In this document: positions 28,813-36,529 of the stretch, one piece after another | Layout: the number at the start of each line of letters is the position of its first letter | Numbering within the stretch: the first letter of the stretch is position 1 | Source: Chitinophagaceae bacterium | Lineage (GTDB): Bacteria > Bacteroidota > Bacteroidia > Chitinophagales > Chitinophagaceae | DNA: 64,000 nt | Assembly (NCBI GenBank): GCA_023957155.1 | Contig: JAMLHK010000003.1 | Span: 124,001 to 188,000 of the forward strand | Direction of reading: 5' to 3' | Translations under genes and position numbers: made by a program | Notes under the pieces: model-generated | What the model was told of the DNA's origin: nothing | Databases searched by the model: none | Seen by the model: only the letters and a program-made list of their open reading frames with translations

Positions 28813-29970
28813 TTATTCCAACCTGCCGGTCAGCTTCTTGATCAGGTCCGTTTCTGCCTTCCTGTAAGGCGTTCCGTCTTTCCTGAAAATATCGTGGAAC
28901 CATAGTTCCGGCTCGCCTGTATATGCCTTTTCCCAACTGTTCCAGGGATAGATGGTCTGGCTTTTGCCGTCTACCAATCCCCAGTTGTATGCCGCTACAT
29001 TGTATTTTTTTGCCAACGGCAGTGACCCTTCAAAAGTGCTGTTGTTGCCACGGGCCATATATTCCGTGCAAAAAATGGGGCGTCCATAGCGCTGCAGCTC
29101 TACTATATTTTTTTCAAAGGAAGCCGCATCACCGTAATTATGAAAAGAGATCACATCGGATTCTTCCACCATCAGGGTTTCTATAGGCTTCAGCTTTCCG
29201 GGAGCCGACCAGTCCCCCGACCATAAGCCGGCGGTGAGCGGTTGCTGCGGGTTTACGGACCGCGCCCATGCAAAAGCTCTTTTTAGTAAAAACAATACGA
29301 TATCCGCCTTGTTCGGCGGCTCCATTTTACGGTAATATTGGTTGTTCATATTCTCTGGCTCATTCCACACATCCCAGCCCAGCACCCGGTCGTCTGCTGC
29401 AAATTTTCCCACAACACCTTTCACGTACGTTTCCAGGCGCGGGTATTGCGTACTATCTAATAAAGCTTCCTTTCCGGGATTTTGCACCCAGCCCGAATTG
29501 TGGACGCCAGGCGTGGGTTGCCGCTGCGGACCTAACCGGGGAAAAGGATCCCAAACAGAATCGAACAATACAAACAGCGGCCTGATATGATGCCGCGATG
29601 CGATCTGTAAAAATTCGTCTATGCGTTGCAAAAACCCTTCAGCATCCTGCCGGTACAACAGGTCGTGCAGGTATACTCTTACCGTATTCATTCCCAGGGA
29701 GGCGGCCCAGCCCAATTCACGGTCAATTGTAGCCGTATCAAATGTGGCTGCCTGCCACATCTCTAACTGGTTGACAGCCGTGCTGGGAATAAAATCACAA
29801 CCTACCAGCCATCCCTGCTTCGCATACCATTCATTAGCCTGCTCTTTTGTCCAGGCATTCTTTGCATCAACAGCTTCCTCATGATCTGCTTTTTTCTCCT
29901 CTCCCGGCTTACATTGGTGTAAACCCATGCTGAACAATAAAGCGGTGAATACAATTGCCCAAAATTTCAT
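28813..29970 (-). CDS. Secreted glycoside hydrolase, GH5-like (clan A)
   Basis: A 385-residue protein with a hydrophobic N-terminus; LHQC near residue 20 may be a lipobox. The rest is a clan-A TIM barrel: LGMNTVRVYLHDLLY, then the acid/base Glu in VLGWDVWNEPENMN (about 197-203), then SFHNYGD, and the probable nucleophile Glu in RPIFCTEYMARG (about 298). The pattern fits cellulase/mannanase-type GH5 and relatives, with the exact subfamily unknown. It lies alone between the sigma-linked gene and a pentapeptide protein. Confidence 0.82.
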   Translation of the reverse strand: MKFWAIVFTALLFSMGLHQCKPGEEKKADHEEAVDAKNAWTKEQANEWYAKQGWLVGCDFIPSTAVNQLEMWQAATFDTATIDRELGWAASLGMNTVRVYLHDLLYRQDAEGFLQRIDEFLQIASRHHIRPLFVLFDSVWDPFPRLGPQRQPTPGVHNSGWVQNPGKEALLDSTQYPRLETYVKGVVGKFAADDRVLGWDVWNEPENMNNQYYRKMEPPNKADIVLFLLKRAFAWARSVNPQQPLTAGLWSGDWSAPGKLKPIETLMVEESDVISFHNYGDAASFEKNIVELQRYGRPIFCTEYMARGNNSTFEGSLPLAKKYNVAAYNWGLVDGKSQTIYPWNSWEKAYTGEPELWFHDIFRKDGTPYRKAETDLIKKLTGRLE

Positions 29971-30044
29971 TGCGGTTATTTTTGAAGATGAAGGTTAAGT
30001 CAATGCGGTCTGACCCTTCGGGTGCCGACCGCATATCTTAGTTG

Positions 30045-30605
30045 CTAAAACAATTCAATATCGTATTTGTCCAAAAGTCCCGATACACCTAAGATAGAAA
30101 ATTTTGCTTTCTTAATCCGGTTGATTTCAGGATCAATAGAATAATGATAGGAAGTCCGGAAGTCTGCTTTTTCAAGTATTGTGTGATCAAAAGTGGCTTG
30201 TAACAAATCGCAATTATCAAACACCGCACTTGTCAGGTCGGCTTCGGTAAAGTCTGTTTCCTGTAATTGAGAATCTTTGAAAACCGTTTTTTTGATTTTC
30301 GTTTTGTAGAATGATGAATGGTTAAGCTGGCAACCGTTAAACAAAAAAGAAAGTCCGAACTGGTTACAAGTATTGAAATGAAGTCCCAGCATTTTGCAAT
30401 CGTTGAACTTCACGTCCCGGAATGCCGTATCGTTGAGCTTTACCAGGCTGAAATTGCAACCATTAAACAGGCAGTCTGTAAACCTGAATGCTGAAAGATC
30501 GCTACCGGAAAATTCGCAATTATTGAAAATGCAGCTTTCGTATTCACCTTTTGCCAGCGAACCGTTTTTGTCAAAGGTTTTGTCCTGCGTATAAGCTTCC
30601 TGCAT
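30045..30605 (-). CDS. Pentapeptide-repeat protein
   Basis: A 186-residue protein made of tandem pentapeptide units (consensus A/C-[D/N]-[L/F]-x-x; for example FNNCEFSGSDLSAFRFTDCLF and EADLTSAVFDNCDLLQATFD), which fold into a right-handed four-sided beta helix. Qnr and McbG, which protect gyrase from quinolones or microcin, have this fold and a similar length near 215. Most members have no known role, and resistance should not be assumed. It is transcribed in the same direction as the galM gene, 79 bases downstream of it. Confidence 0.88.
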   Translation of the reverse strand: MQEAYTQDKTFDKNGSLAKGEYESCIFNNCEFSGSDLSAFRFTDCLFNGCNFSLVKLNDTAFRDVKFNDCKMLGLHFNTCNQFGLSFLFNGCQLNHSSFYKTKIKKTVFKDSQLQETDFTEADLTSAVFDNCDLLQATFDHTILEKADFRTSYHYSIDPEINRIKKAKFSILGVSGLLDKYDIELF

Positions 30606-30684
30606 GTATCTGTTTTGTCATTGTGAACAGTTGTCATTACACGCGCCATTACCGACCGCACTCCCATATTTCATATCAGTACAC

Positions 30685-31875
30685 TCACCTCCCTTGCACG
30701 GAAAACGCGTACACGGTGGACGTTGTATACTCCCTGCCCGGCTCGAGTACAACAGACGGAAAATGCTTTTGATTTGGCGCATCGGGAAAATGCTGCGTTT
30801 CCAGGCAAAAGGCAGTCCTGAAATCATCCTTAGCCCCGCTTTTAAAAGTATGCTTTCCCTGCATAAAATTACCCCCGTAAAACTGGAGCCCCGGCTCAGT
30901 GGTATATACTTTCATTGTAATGCCCGACTTGTCGCCTGTTGCTTCTGCGGCAACATGCAGGGAGGCGGGGTCATTTTCATTGAGCACAAAATTATGATCG
31001 TACCCATTGCCATTTTTCAATTGTTGGTTATTAGCCGTATCAATTCTTTTCCCGATAGCGATCGGCTCCCGGAAATCAAATGGCGTTCCTTTCACCGGTT
31101 CCAACTGCCCGGTAGGTATTAAGGTAGCATCAACGGGTGTATATGCATCTGCGTTGATCTGCAGCAGGTGATCATTAATGGTGCCGCTGCCTTCTCCATT
31201 CAGGTTAAAAAAGGCATGGTTGGTAAGATTGATCACCGTTTTTTGATCGGTGGTGGCATGATAATCTATTTTTAACGCATTACCTGTTGCGAGGGTATAC
31301 ACTACCGTTATATCCACATTTCCCGGGAAGCCCTCTTCCCCGTCTTTGGACAGGTATTTCAACTGCAACGTGGAATCATTGGGCTGAACGGCATCCCATA
31401 CCACATCCTGGTAGCCCTTCTTCCCTCCATGCAATGTGTTGGGTCCATTATTGGTAAATAAGGTGTAGGTTTTCCCGTCTAAGCTAAATTTTCCTTTGGC
31501 AATGCGATTGCCCACTCTTCCGATCGTAGCACCAAAATAAGGTTCGGCGGAGTGTACATAGTCCTGCACATTTTTAAACCCAACCACCACATCCACCGGC
31601 TTACCCGCTTTATCAGGCACCACTAAGCTTACCAGCCTCCCGCCATAATTGGTAACAGCGGCGCAGGCTCCTTCATTGTTTTTCAGTATATACAATGCTG
31701 TAGATTTGCCGTCAATCGTATCTGCAAAAGCTATGGGATCTAAAGATCCAACGCAGGCAACCGGTTGTATGGCTGCAGGTCCGGCATCCTCTTTATTGCT
31801 TTTTTCACCCGTTCCCTGGTTACAGGCTGTCATCGCTATAAGGCAGGCTATGGTATACGCTTTTATTTTTATCAT
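30685..31875 (-). CDS. galM: Aldose 1-epimerase (mutarotase), lipoprotein
   Basis: A 396-residue galactose mutarotase with an N-terminal lipoprotein signal (CLIAMTACNQG, Cys near 18), so it acts in the periplasm or on the envelope. The family active site is visible: NRIAKGKFSLDGKTY, catalytic His in NLTNHAFFNLNG, and the base Glu in AFCLETQHFPDAPN. Position 18 bases after galK on the same strand places it in a galactose-use operon (GH2 / galK / galM). Confidence 0.93.
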   Translation of the reverse strand: MIKIKAYTIACLIAMTACNQGTGEKSNKEDAGPAAIQPVACVGSLDPIAFADTIDGKSTALYILKNNEGACAAVTNYGGRLVSLVVPDKAGKPVDVVVGFKNVQDYVHSAEPYFGATIGRVGNRIAKGKFSLDGKTYTLFTNNGPNTLHGGKKGYQDVVWDAVQPNDSTLQLKYLSKDGEEGFPGNVDITVVYTLATGNALKIDYHATTDQKTVINLTNHAFFNLNGEGSGTINDHLLQINADAYTPVDATLIPTGQLEPVKGTPFDFREPIAIGKRIDTANNQQLKNGNGYDHNFVLNENDPASLHVAAEATGDKSGITMKVYTTEPGLQFYGGNFMQGKHTFKSGAKDDFRTAFCLETQHFPDAPNQKHFPSVVLEPGREYTTSTVYAFSVQGR

Positions 31876-31893
31876 GATATCGTTGGATTTTTA

Positions 31894-33057
31894 TTATGCT
31901 ATTTTCCCCGTTCCATCGGCAATCTGTACGGCATAAACGTCAAGCGTTAAGCCCGTAGCCTGCCTGTATTGTGCACTCACTTTTTCAACCAGGGCATCTA
32001 CCGCATTCTCTTTTACCAGGTTAATGCTGCATCCCCCGAAACCTCCACCCATCATTCTTGCACCCAGCACTTCTTTTTCATTACGCACATATTGAACGAG
32101 CCAGTCGAGCTCGCTGCAACTCACTTCGTATTCCCGGCTCAGACCTTCATGTGTACGGAACATTTTTTGCCCTAATGCCGCTATATCTCCTTTTTTAAGA
32201 TCCTCGCATGCAGCAAGCAGGCGAAGGTTTTCTTCCAGCACATATTGACAACGCTTATATATCAATGCATCTTTGGGCAACACATACTGCCGGAGCATCT
32301 CCTGTGATACATCACGCAGTGAGCGCACTTCAGGTATATGCTTTCTTACCCAGGCTACTCCCTGCTCACATTGCTGCCGGCGGGTATTGTATCCGGAAGA
32401 TGCAAGGGAATGGGATACATTGGAATTAAAAAGCACGATCTTAATTCCTTCCATAGATAAAGGCACATACTCGTATGCAAGGCTTCTGCAATCTAATTGT
32501 ACACCATGACCGGCTTTGCCGAACACAGAAGTGAACTGATCCATGATGCCGCATTTTACTCCCGCAAAGGTATGCTCAGCGGCCTGCGCCATTTTTACCA
32601 TTTCCATTTTAGAAAGCCCTAATGCAAATAACTCGTTCAATGCATATAACACAGCACATTCCACAGCAGCGGAAGAGGAAAGACCCGCTCCTATTATGAT
32701 ATCCCCGTCCAACGCCAGGTTAAACCCGCCGATGGCCATACCCCGCTTCAATAGCTGGTCTGTTACCCCCAGCACATAATCCGTCCAGCTTTTTAACGGG
32801 CGCAGTTCCGTTATCTTACCGGTGTAGGTTTCATTAAATGCAATTGAGGCAAGGTGTATATTATCATCCTCTCTTTTACTAATAGCAACGTAGGCGGACT
32901 TATCTATAGCCGCCGGAAGCACAAACCCGTCATTATAATCCGTATGCTCCCCAATAATATTGATCCGTCCGGGTGAACGAAAGAGCAAAGGCTCGGCGCC
33001 GAAATATGCGCTGAATTTCTTTTTCAACAACCCTGTATCATATTTATCCGAAAGCAT
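31894..33057 (-). CDS. galK: Galactokinase
   Basis: GHMP-family kinase of 387 residues that makes galactose-1-phosphate. The galactokinase signature GRINIIGEHTDYNDGFVLP lies near 27-45. The ATP loop GAGLSSSAAVECAVLYAL is near 130, and the third GHMP motif RMMGGGFGGCSINLV is near 335. It is cytoplasmic. It precedes galM and follows a secreted GH2 enzyme that could release galactose. Confidence 0.96.
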   Translation of the reverse strand: MLSDKYDTGLLKKKFSAYFGAEPLLFRSPGRINIIGEHTDYNDGFVLPAAIDKSAYVAISKREDDNIHLASIAFNETYTGKITELRPLKSWTDYVLGVTDQLLKRGMAIGGFNLALDGDIIIGAGLSSSAAVECAVLYALNELFALGLSKMEMVKMAQAAEHTFAGVKCGIMDQFTSVFGKAGHGVQLDCRSLAYEYVPLSMEGIKIVLFNSNVSHSLASSGYNTRRQQCEQGVAWVRKHIPEVRSLRDVSQEMLRQYVLPKDALIYKRCQYVLEENLRLLAACEDLKKGDIAALGQKMFRTHEGLSREYEVSCSELDWLVQYVRNEKEVLGARMMGGGFGGCSINLVKENAVDALVEKVSAQYRQATGLTLDVYAVQIADGTGKIA

Positions 33058-33233
33058 TATCCAAAGTTATATTTATCCGGGGCTGACAAAAAGGGTCATT
33101 GAACGTGTTTGCGAAAATGGGATCCCGCCTGCGGCAGAAAAGCAATCTCATTAATGGCAGCAGCGTATATGCTATACATTGCTTCTCTTTATCCTCGTTA
33201 ACAACCTTTTTGACCAATGCCTGTTCATAAAAT

Positions 33234-35087
33234 CTACTTCATCTGTACCCACGCCTTATTATACAGTTGCTGATGTAACTGCCTCAGCTTTTCTGCCGGC
33301 ATTTTCATCACTTTCCTGTCATAGGTCATTAACCCATTTACTTCTACCTCCACATCGGTTGTTTGTGTGTATACTGCGGCAGACAGTCCCAGCGGGATCA
33401 GTAGCTTAAGATCATTCATAAGACGGGTATAGCGGTTGAGCAGTTCCTCATTATTCTTAAAGCTCTGGTATCCCCAGTTATTTTTCTCCTGCCAGGTATG
33501 TCCTTCCAAGGGCAGTCCCAATCCGCCAAATTCTCCGAGAACCAAAATTTGCCTGCTGCCAAAAATTTCAGGTGTTGGCATTTGAGGATCAGGGTAGTTG
33601 TGAATATCCAGGATATGACTCGTATACGTGAAATTACCTCCACTGGATTCATTCACAAGGCGGGAAGGATCATATTCCTTAGTCCATGCAATAATTTCTT
33701 CGGTTTTAAACTGTCCCCATGCTTCATTAAACGGCACCCATACCACAATGGAAGGAAAGTTATACAATGCATCTATGATAGCTTTCCATTCCGTACGATA
33801 AGCAGACTCTGATGCCGCACTCCGCTCCCTGTCATGGTTCTTACCGGAAATCTGCCCGGCTCTCATATCCCATACATTCCCCCCCAGGTCACCGCTGGGC
33901 ATATCCTGCCAAACCAGTACGCCAAGCTTATCACAATGATAGTACCACCGGGCAGGCTCCACCTTTACATGCTTACGGATCATGTTAAATCCCATGGTCC
34001 GGGTTTGTTCAACATCATATTTCAGGGCCTCATCTGTCGGAGCGGTATACAATCCGTCCGGCCACCAGCCCTGGTCAAGCGGTCCATATTGAAACACAAA
34101 TTCATTATTCAGTAACATTCTCTGAATACCCTTGCTATCTGCACTTCCCGAAATTTTTCGCATAGCGAAATAGCTGCCTGCTTCATCAATGCGTTTCCCT
34201 TTCCGGGTAATCGTATATTTAAGATCATACAGGAACGGATGATCCGGAGACCACGATTTCGCGTCCTGAAGGAGTATCCATGCTTCTCCTTCCCCGTTTA
34301 ATACCTGCTCCTTCACGGGCTGTCCCTCGTCAAGTACCGTTACTTTCACTACATCACCGGGCTGCAGGTTTTCGATATTTGCTTTTACAGCAAGTGTTTG
34401 CCGGTCAAAATCGGGGGTCTGTTTTGTTGCAGTAATATAGGTGGAAGGTACATTTTCCAGCCATACGGTTTGCCAGATACCCGTTACGGGCGTGTACCAG
34501 ATACCATGAGGGTTCTTCACCTGTTTACCGCGTGGCTGAAATCCTTCATCACCGGGGTCCCACACACGCAATGTAATCTCCTGCTGTTTTCCTTTTTTTA
34601 AGAGCGGGGTAATATCAAACGTAAAAGGATCATAGCCGCCCTGGTGTGAACCCGCTTTATTGCCATTTACATACACATCACACTGCCAGTCTACCGCACC
34701 AAAATGCAGCAACATTTTTCCTGTCCGGTATACCGGGGGTACCTCAATAGTACGCATGTACCATAATACACTATCCTTTCCCACTGCTTTTCCTACCCCC
34801 GAAAGAGCAGACTCTACCGGATAGGGCACGAGGATATTGCCATCATAACCTGCAGGACGGGTATCATCCGCTACTTTTGGAACGATAGCATATTTCCACA
34901 ACCCGTTCAGGTTCATCCAGTTTTTACGGGTAAGCTGCGGACGGGGATATTCGGGCAAGGGATGTTCCGCTTTTATATCTGCAGCCCATTGTGTTGTAAT
35001 TTTCCCTGCAACAGGTTTCCATGCTTCCTGGGCATACAATCCTGTGCTAATTATTCCAAGAAAAACCAGATAAAAGAATGGCCTCAT
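33234..35087 (-). CDS. Secreted glycoside hydrolase family 2 enzyme
   Basis: A 617-residue GH2 enzyme (beta-galactosidase/glucuronidase group). From the Met at 35087 it has a signal peptide (FFYLVFLGIISTGLYAQ); earlier in-frame codons would displace it. The jelly-roll sugar-binding domain (about 50-220; LNGLWKYAIVPK, WYMRTIEVP), an immunoglobulin-like domain, and the TIM barrel (about 320 on) follow in order. The acid/base Glu is in VVWVPFNEAWGQF, and the nucleophile Glu is probably in ILVLGEFGGLG. Genes galK and galM downstream suggest beta-galactosidase activity, which is inferred. Confidence 0.88.
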   Translation of the reverse strand: MRPFFYLVFLGIISTGLYAQEAWKPVAGKITTQWAADIKAEHPLPEYPRPQLTRKNWMNLNGLWKYAIVPKVADDTRPAGYDGNILVPYPVESALSGVGKAVGKDSVLWYMRTIEVPPVYRTGKMLLHFGAVDWQCDVYVNGNKAGSHQGGYDPFTFDITPLLKKGKQQEITLRVWDPGDEGFQPRGKQVKNPHGIWYTPVTGIWQTVWLENVPSTYITATKQTPDFDRQTLAVKANIENLQPGDVVKVTVLDEGQPVKEQVLNGEGEAWILLQDAKSWSPDHPFLYDLKYTITRKGKRIDEAGSYFAMRKISGSADSKGIQRMLLNNEFVFQYGPLDQGWWPDGLYTAPTDEALKYDVEQTRTMGFNMIRKHVKVEPARWYYHCDKLGVLVWQDMPSGDLGGNVWDMRAGQISGKNHDRERSAASESAYRTEWKAIIDALYNFPSIVVWVPFNEAWGQFKTEEIIAWTKEYDPSRLVNESSGGNFTYTSHILDIHNYPDPQMPTPEIFGSRQILVLGEFGGLGLPLEGHTWQEKNNWGYQSFKNNEELLNRYTRLMNDLKLLIPLGLSAAVYTQTTDVEVEVNGLMTYDRKVMKMPAEKLRQLHQQLYNKAWVQMK

Positions 35088-35307
35088 AATAACAGCTTTG
35101 AATGATAAATACGAACCGATATTCTGCAATAATAATAATAACCCGGCGTACAAAAGCAAGAGATATGCCCTTTATTCTATAAAACAACAGGAATAATTAA
35201 AACCCGCTGCAATACTGACCTAAAATTCGTAAATTAACCCCTCAAGCCGGTTGCCCGGTGTGTTGGTTCTGTGAGTTGTTGCTTGTGGTTTCAGGATGAG
35301 ACAAGGA
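35088..35307. other. Intergenic sequence between GH2 gene and tracrRNA
   Basis: Nothing recognised here. The stretch continues to the tracrRNA terminator; the whole gap to 35622 is otherwise covered by the RNA features listed next. Confidence 0.5.
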
Positions 35308-35390
35308 ATAAAAAAAGCCCCGGAGATAGCCGAGGCACTAAATGTTTTCACAACGGAATAATCCTTATTGTGAATTGCTTTCAAATGTAA
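35308..35390 (-). ncRNA. tracrRNA of the type II-C CRISPR system
   Basis: Read on the minus strand, 35387-35369 gives ATTTGAAAGCAATTCACAA. This is the anti-repeat to the crRNA repeat start GTTGTGAATTGCTTTC, with 18 matching bases. It continues into AATAAGGATTATTCCGTTGTG, closely resembling the AAUAAGG...UCCGUU nexus of known tracrRNAs. Next come AAAACATTTAGT and a terminator hairpin, GCCTCGG / CCGGGGC (about 35337-35317), followed by seven T. A possible promoter (TTTT, 19 bases, TATATTTA at 35396-35389) would start the RNA near 35382, within the anti-repeat. The 5' end is therefore uncertain, and a longer form is possible. The RNA pairs with crRNA repeats for processing and Cas9 loading. Confidence 0.88.
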
Positions 35391-35513
35391 ATATAAATAC
35401 TCTTCGTGATATTTAAAATTTAAGGAGGATAAAGAATAATATTATACTCAACTAACTGTAAAACATTTGTTTGCAATCAGAAAATGTATGGGAAAGTATA
35501 TACCTCCTCTTTG

Positions 35514-35557
35514 GTTGTAATTTGCTTTCAAATTCACAACCTTCTTTCGTATATTTG
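35514..35557 (+). promoter_or_regulatory. Solo CRISPR-repeat derivative with promoter box
   Basis: GTTGTAATTTGCTTTCAAAT (35514-35533) matches the start of the array repeat as read in crRNA sense, with two mismatches, then TCACAAC closes a near-palindrome. The repeat's middle is missing. TATATTTG at 35550-35557 is an exact -7 box. The TTG at repeat positions 9-11 (35522-35524) could serve as -33, though the 25-base spacing is a little long. Confidence 0.6.
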
Positions 35558-35562
35558 CGGTA

Positions 35563-35622
35563 AACTATTTGGATCGGGGTGTCCCCAATCGGAATGAAGC
35601 CGGAGCAATCCGGCTTTATTTT
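35563..35622 (+). ncRNA. Candidate small RNA between tracrRNA and DUF3800
   Basis: Predicted about 60-base transcript from the repeat-derived promoter. It contains one hairpin, GATcGGGG-tgt-CCCCaATC (35572-35590), then a strong terminator hairpin AAGCCGGA-gcaa-TCCGGCTT (35597-35616) followed by TATTTTTT. There is no start codon with a plausible frame. It lacks an anti-repeat, so it is not a second tracrRNA. The terminator's U-run is on the plus strand, where no gene precedes it, which supports an independent transcript. It may also end readthrough from DUF3800 on the other strand. Role unknown. Confidence 0.45.
35597..35622 (+). terminator. Rho-independent terminator of the candidate small RNA
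   Basis: Eight-base arms around a GCAA loop, with a following T-run (TATTTTTT). It abuts the stop codon of the convergent DUF3800 gene. Confidence 0.8.
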
Positions 35623-36357
35623 TTATGGAAATATCTTTAACCCATAACGCCTCCCCTTCTTGTTATAAAATTTATGTTCGAAAACTTCAAAAGACGGATT
35701 GACCCTATGAGATTCTAAAACATACCGGGCTATTGGATAAGCAATCAAGTCGGCTAATTGAAGCCCATTAATATTTTCTTTCTTCGATTTAAACTGAATG
35801 GACAAATTATAGGCTTGTATTCTTTCAGGTTTTATATAGCCGGTACCCCTCGACAAAATTCTTTGAAAATGTTCTTCCAGCTTTTTATCCTCTTTTTTAC
35901 CACGTTTTTCAATAATGATATTTAACCCGCTGATGTTAGTTTTGAGACCGTCCAGGAAGAAAATCGCCCGTTCAATGATAAAGGATAGACCAATCTCATA
36001 AACATCGTCTGAAATTCTGCCATATTTTTTGATGTAATTATCTTTTTTTATTGCTGAAGCTATGATGCTGTAATCCCGGGACGCAATAACATTGTCCAGT
36101 TGCTGATAAAAACTTGCTTTTAGTGTTAAATCAAAAAGATATTTAAATTCTTTTTCGCATTTCCGAATGTCGCGGGAGTGAAAAATTACGTTTTTGCTTT
36201 GCCATATATCTTGTTTTATTGCATTAAAATCCTGTCTTAACAATTCATATTCCTCACTTGAAATAACAACTCCGCATAATAAAAACAACGGAAAGTTCGG
36301 GTTGAGGCTACTTAGTCCATGATCACCACTTTCGTCTATAAATAGATTGAAAATCAT
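35623..36357 (-). CDS. DUF3800 protein within the CRISPR locus
   Basis: A 244-residue protein opening with NLFIDESGDHG and carrying GLQLADLIAYPIARYV near residue 200. Both are hallmarks of DUF3800, a family thought to have an RNase H-like fold with acidic catalytic residues. I chose the start at 36357 because members begin a few residues before the FIDESG motif; an upstream Met (36402) would translate a repeat-like promoter. The gene is AT-rich like cas9 and is divergent from it, with 172 bases between starts. DUF3800 genes occur near defence loci but are not a standard part of type II CRISPR systems. Nuclease activity or a CRISPR role is inference. Confidence 0.8.
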   Translation of the reverse strand: MIFNLFIDESGDHGLSSLNPNFPLFLLCGVVISSEEYELLRQDFNAIKQDIWQSKNVIFHSRDIRKCEKEFKYLFDLTLKASFYQQLDNVIASRDYSIIASAIKKDNYIKKYGRISDDVYEIGLSFIIERAIFFLDGLKTNISGLNIIIEKRGKKEDKKLEEHFQRILSRGTGYIKPERIQAYNLSIQFKSKKENINGLQLADLIAYPIARYVLESHRVNPSFEVFEHKFYNKKGRRYGLKIFP

Positions 36358-36365
36358 ATATTTAT

Positions 36366-36479
36366 CAAATGTTAAAATATGTGGGGAATAAAAGCAATTC
36401 ACAACATACTAATATCAAATTAATTAGATATAGTATTATTCCCCACATAATGCAAATGTATGTAACATATATTAGTATG
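36366..36479. promoter_or_regulatory. Divergent DUF3800/cas9 control region with repeat-like promoter and two inverted-repeat pairs
   Basis: On the minus strand 36405-36390 reads GTTGTGAATTGCTTTT, 15 bases identical to the array repeat. A -7-like AACATTTG falls at positions 33-40 counted from its start (36373-36366), so transcription would begin about two bases before the DUF3800 ATG. Inverted pair one: TATGTGGGGAATAA (36378-36391) and its 14-base complement at 36436-36449. Inverted pair two: CATACTAATAT (36405-36415) and its 11-base complement at 36469-36479. The pairs interleave (A, B, A', B'). They look like shared operator sites for the two divergent genes; the regulator is unknown. No clear cas9 promoter was identified. 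Confidence 0.55.
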
Positions 36480-36529
36480 AGTTTTTTATTTTAAAATATC
36501 CTATATTCACACCTATTTAAAAGATTGTT

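Noticed and set aside
30045-30605. Quinolone-resistance (Qnr) gene
   Set aside because: Pentapeptide repeats alone are not enough; Qnr-specific features were not recognised.
35563-35622. Small RNA as scaRNA or alternative tracrRNA
   Set aside because: There is no anti-repeat in the transcribed part, so an existing name would be misleading.
36402-36402. Upstream start of the DUF3800 gene
   Set aside because: The extra 15 residues translate the repeat-like promoter, while family members start just before FIDESG.
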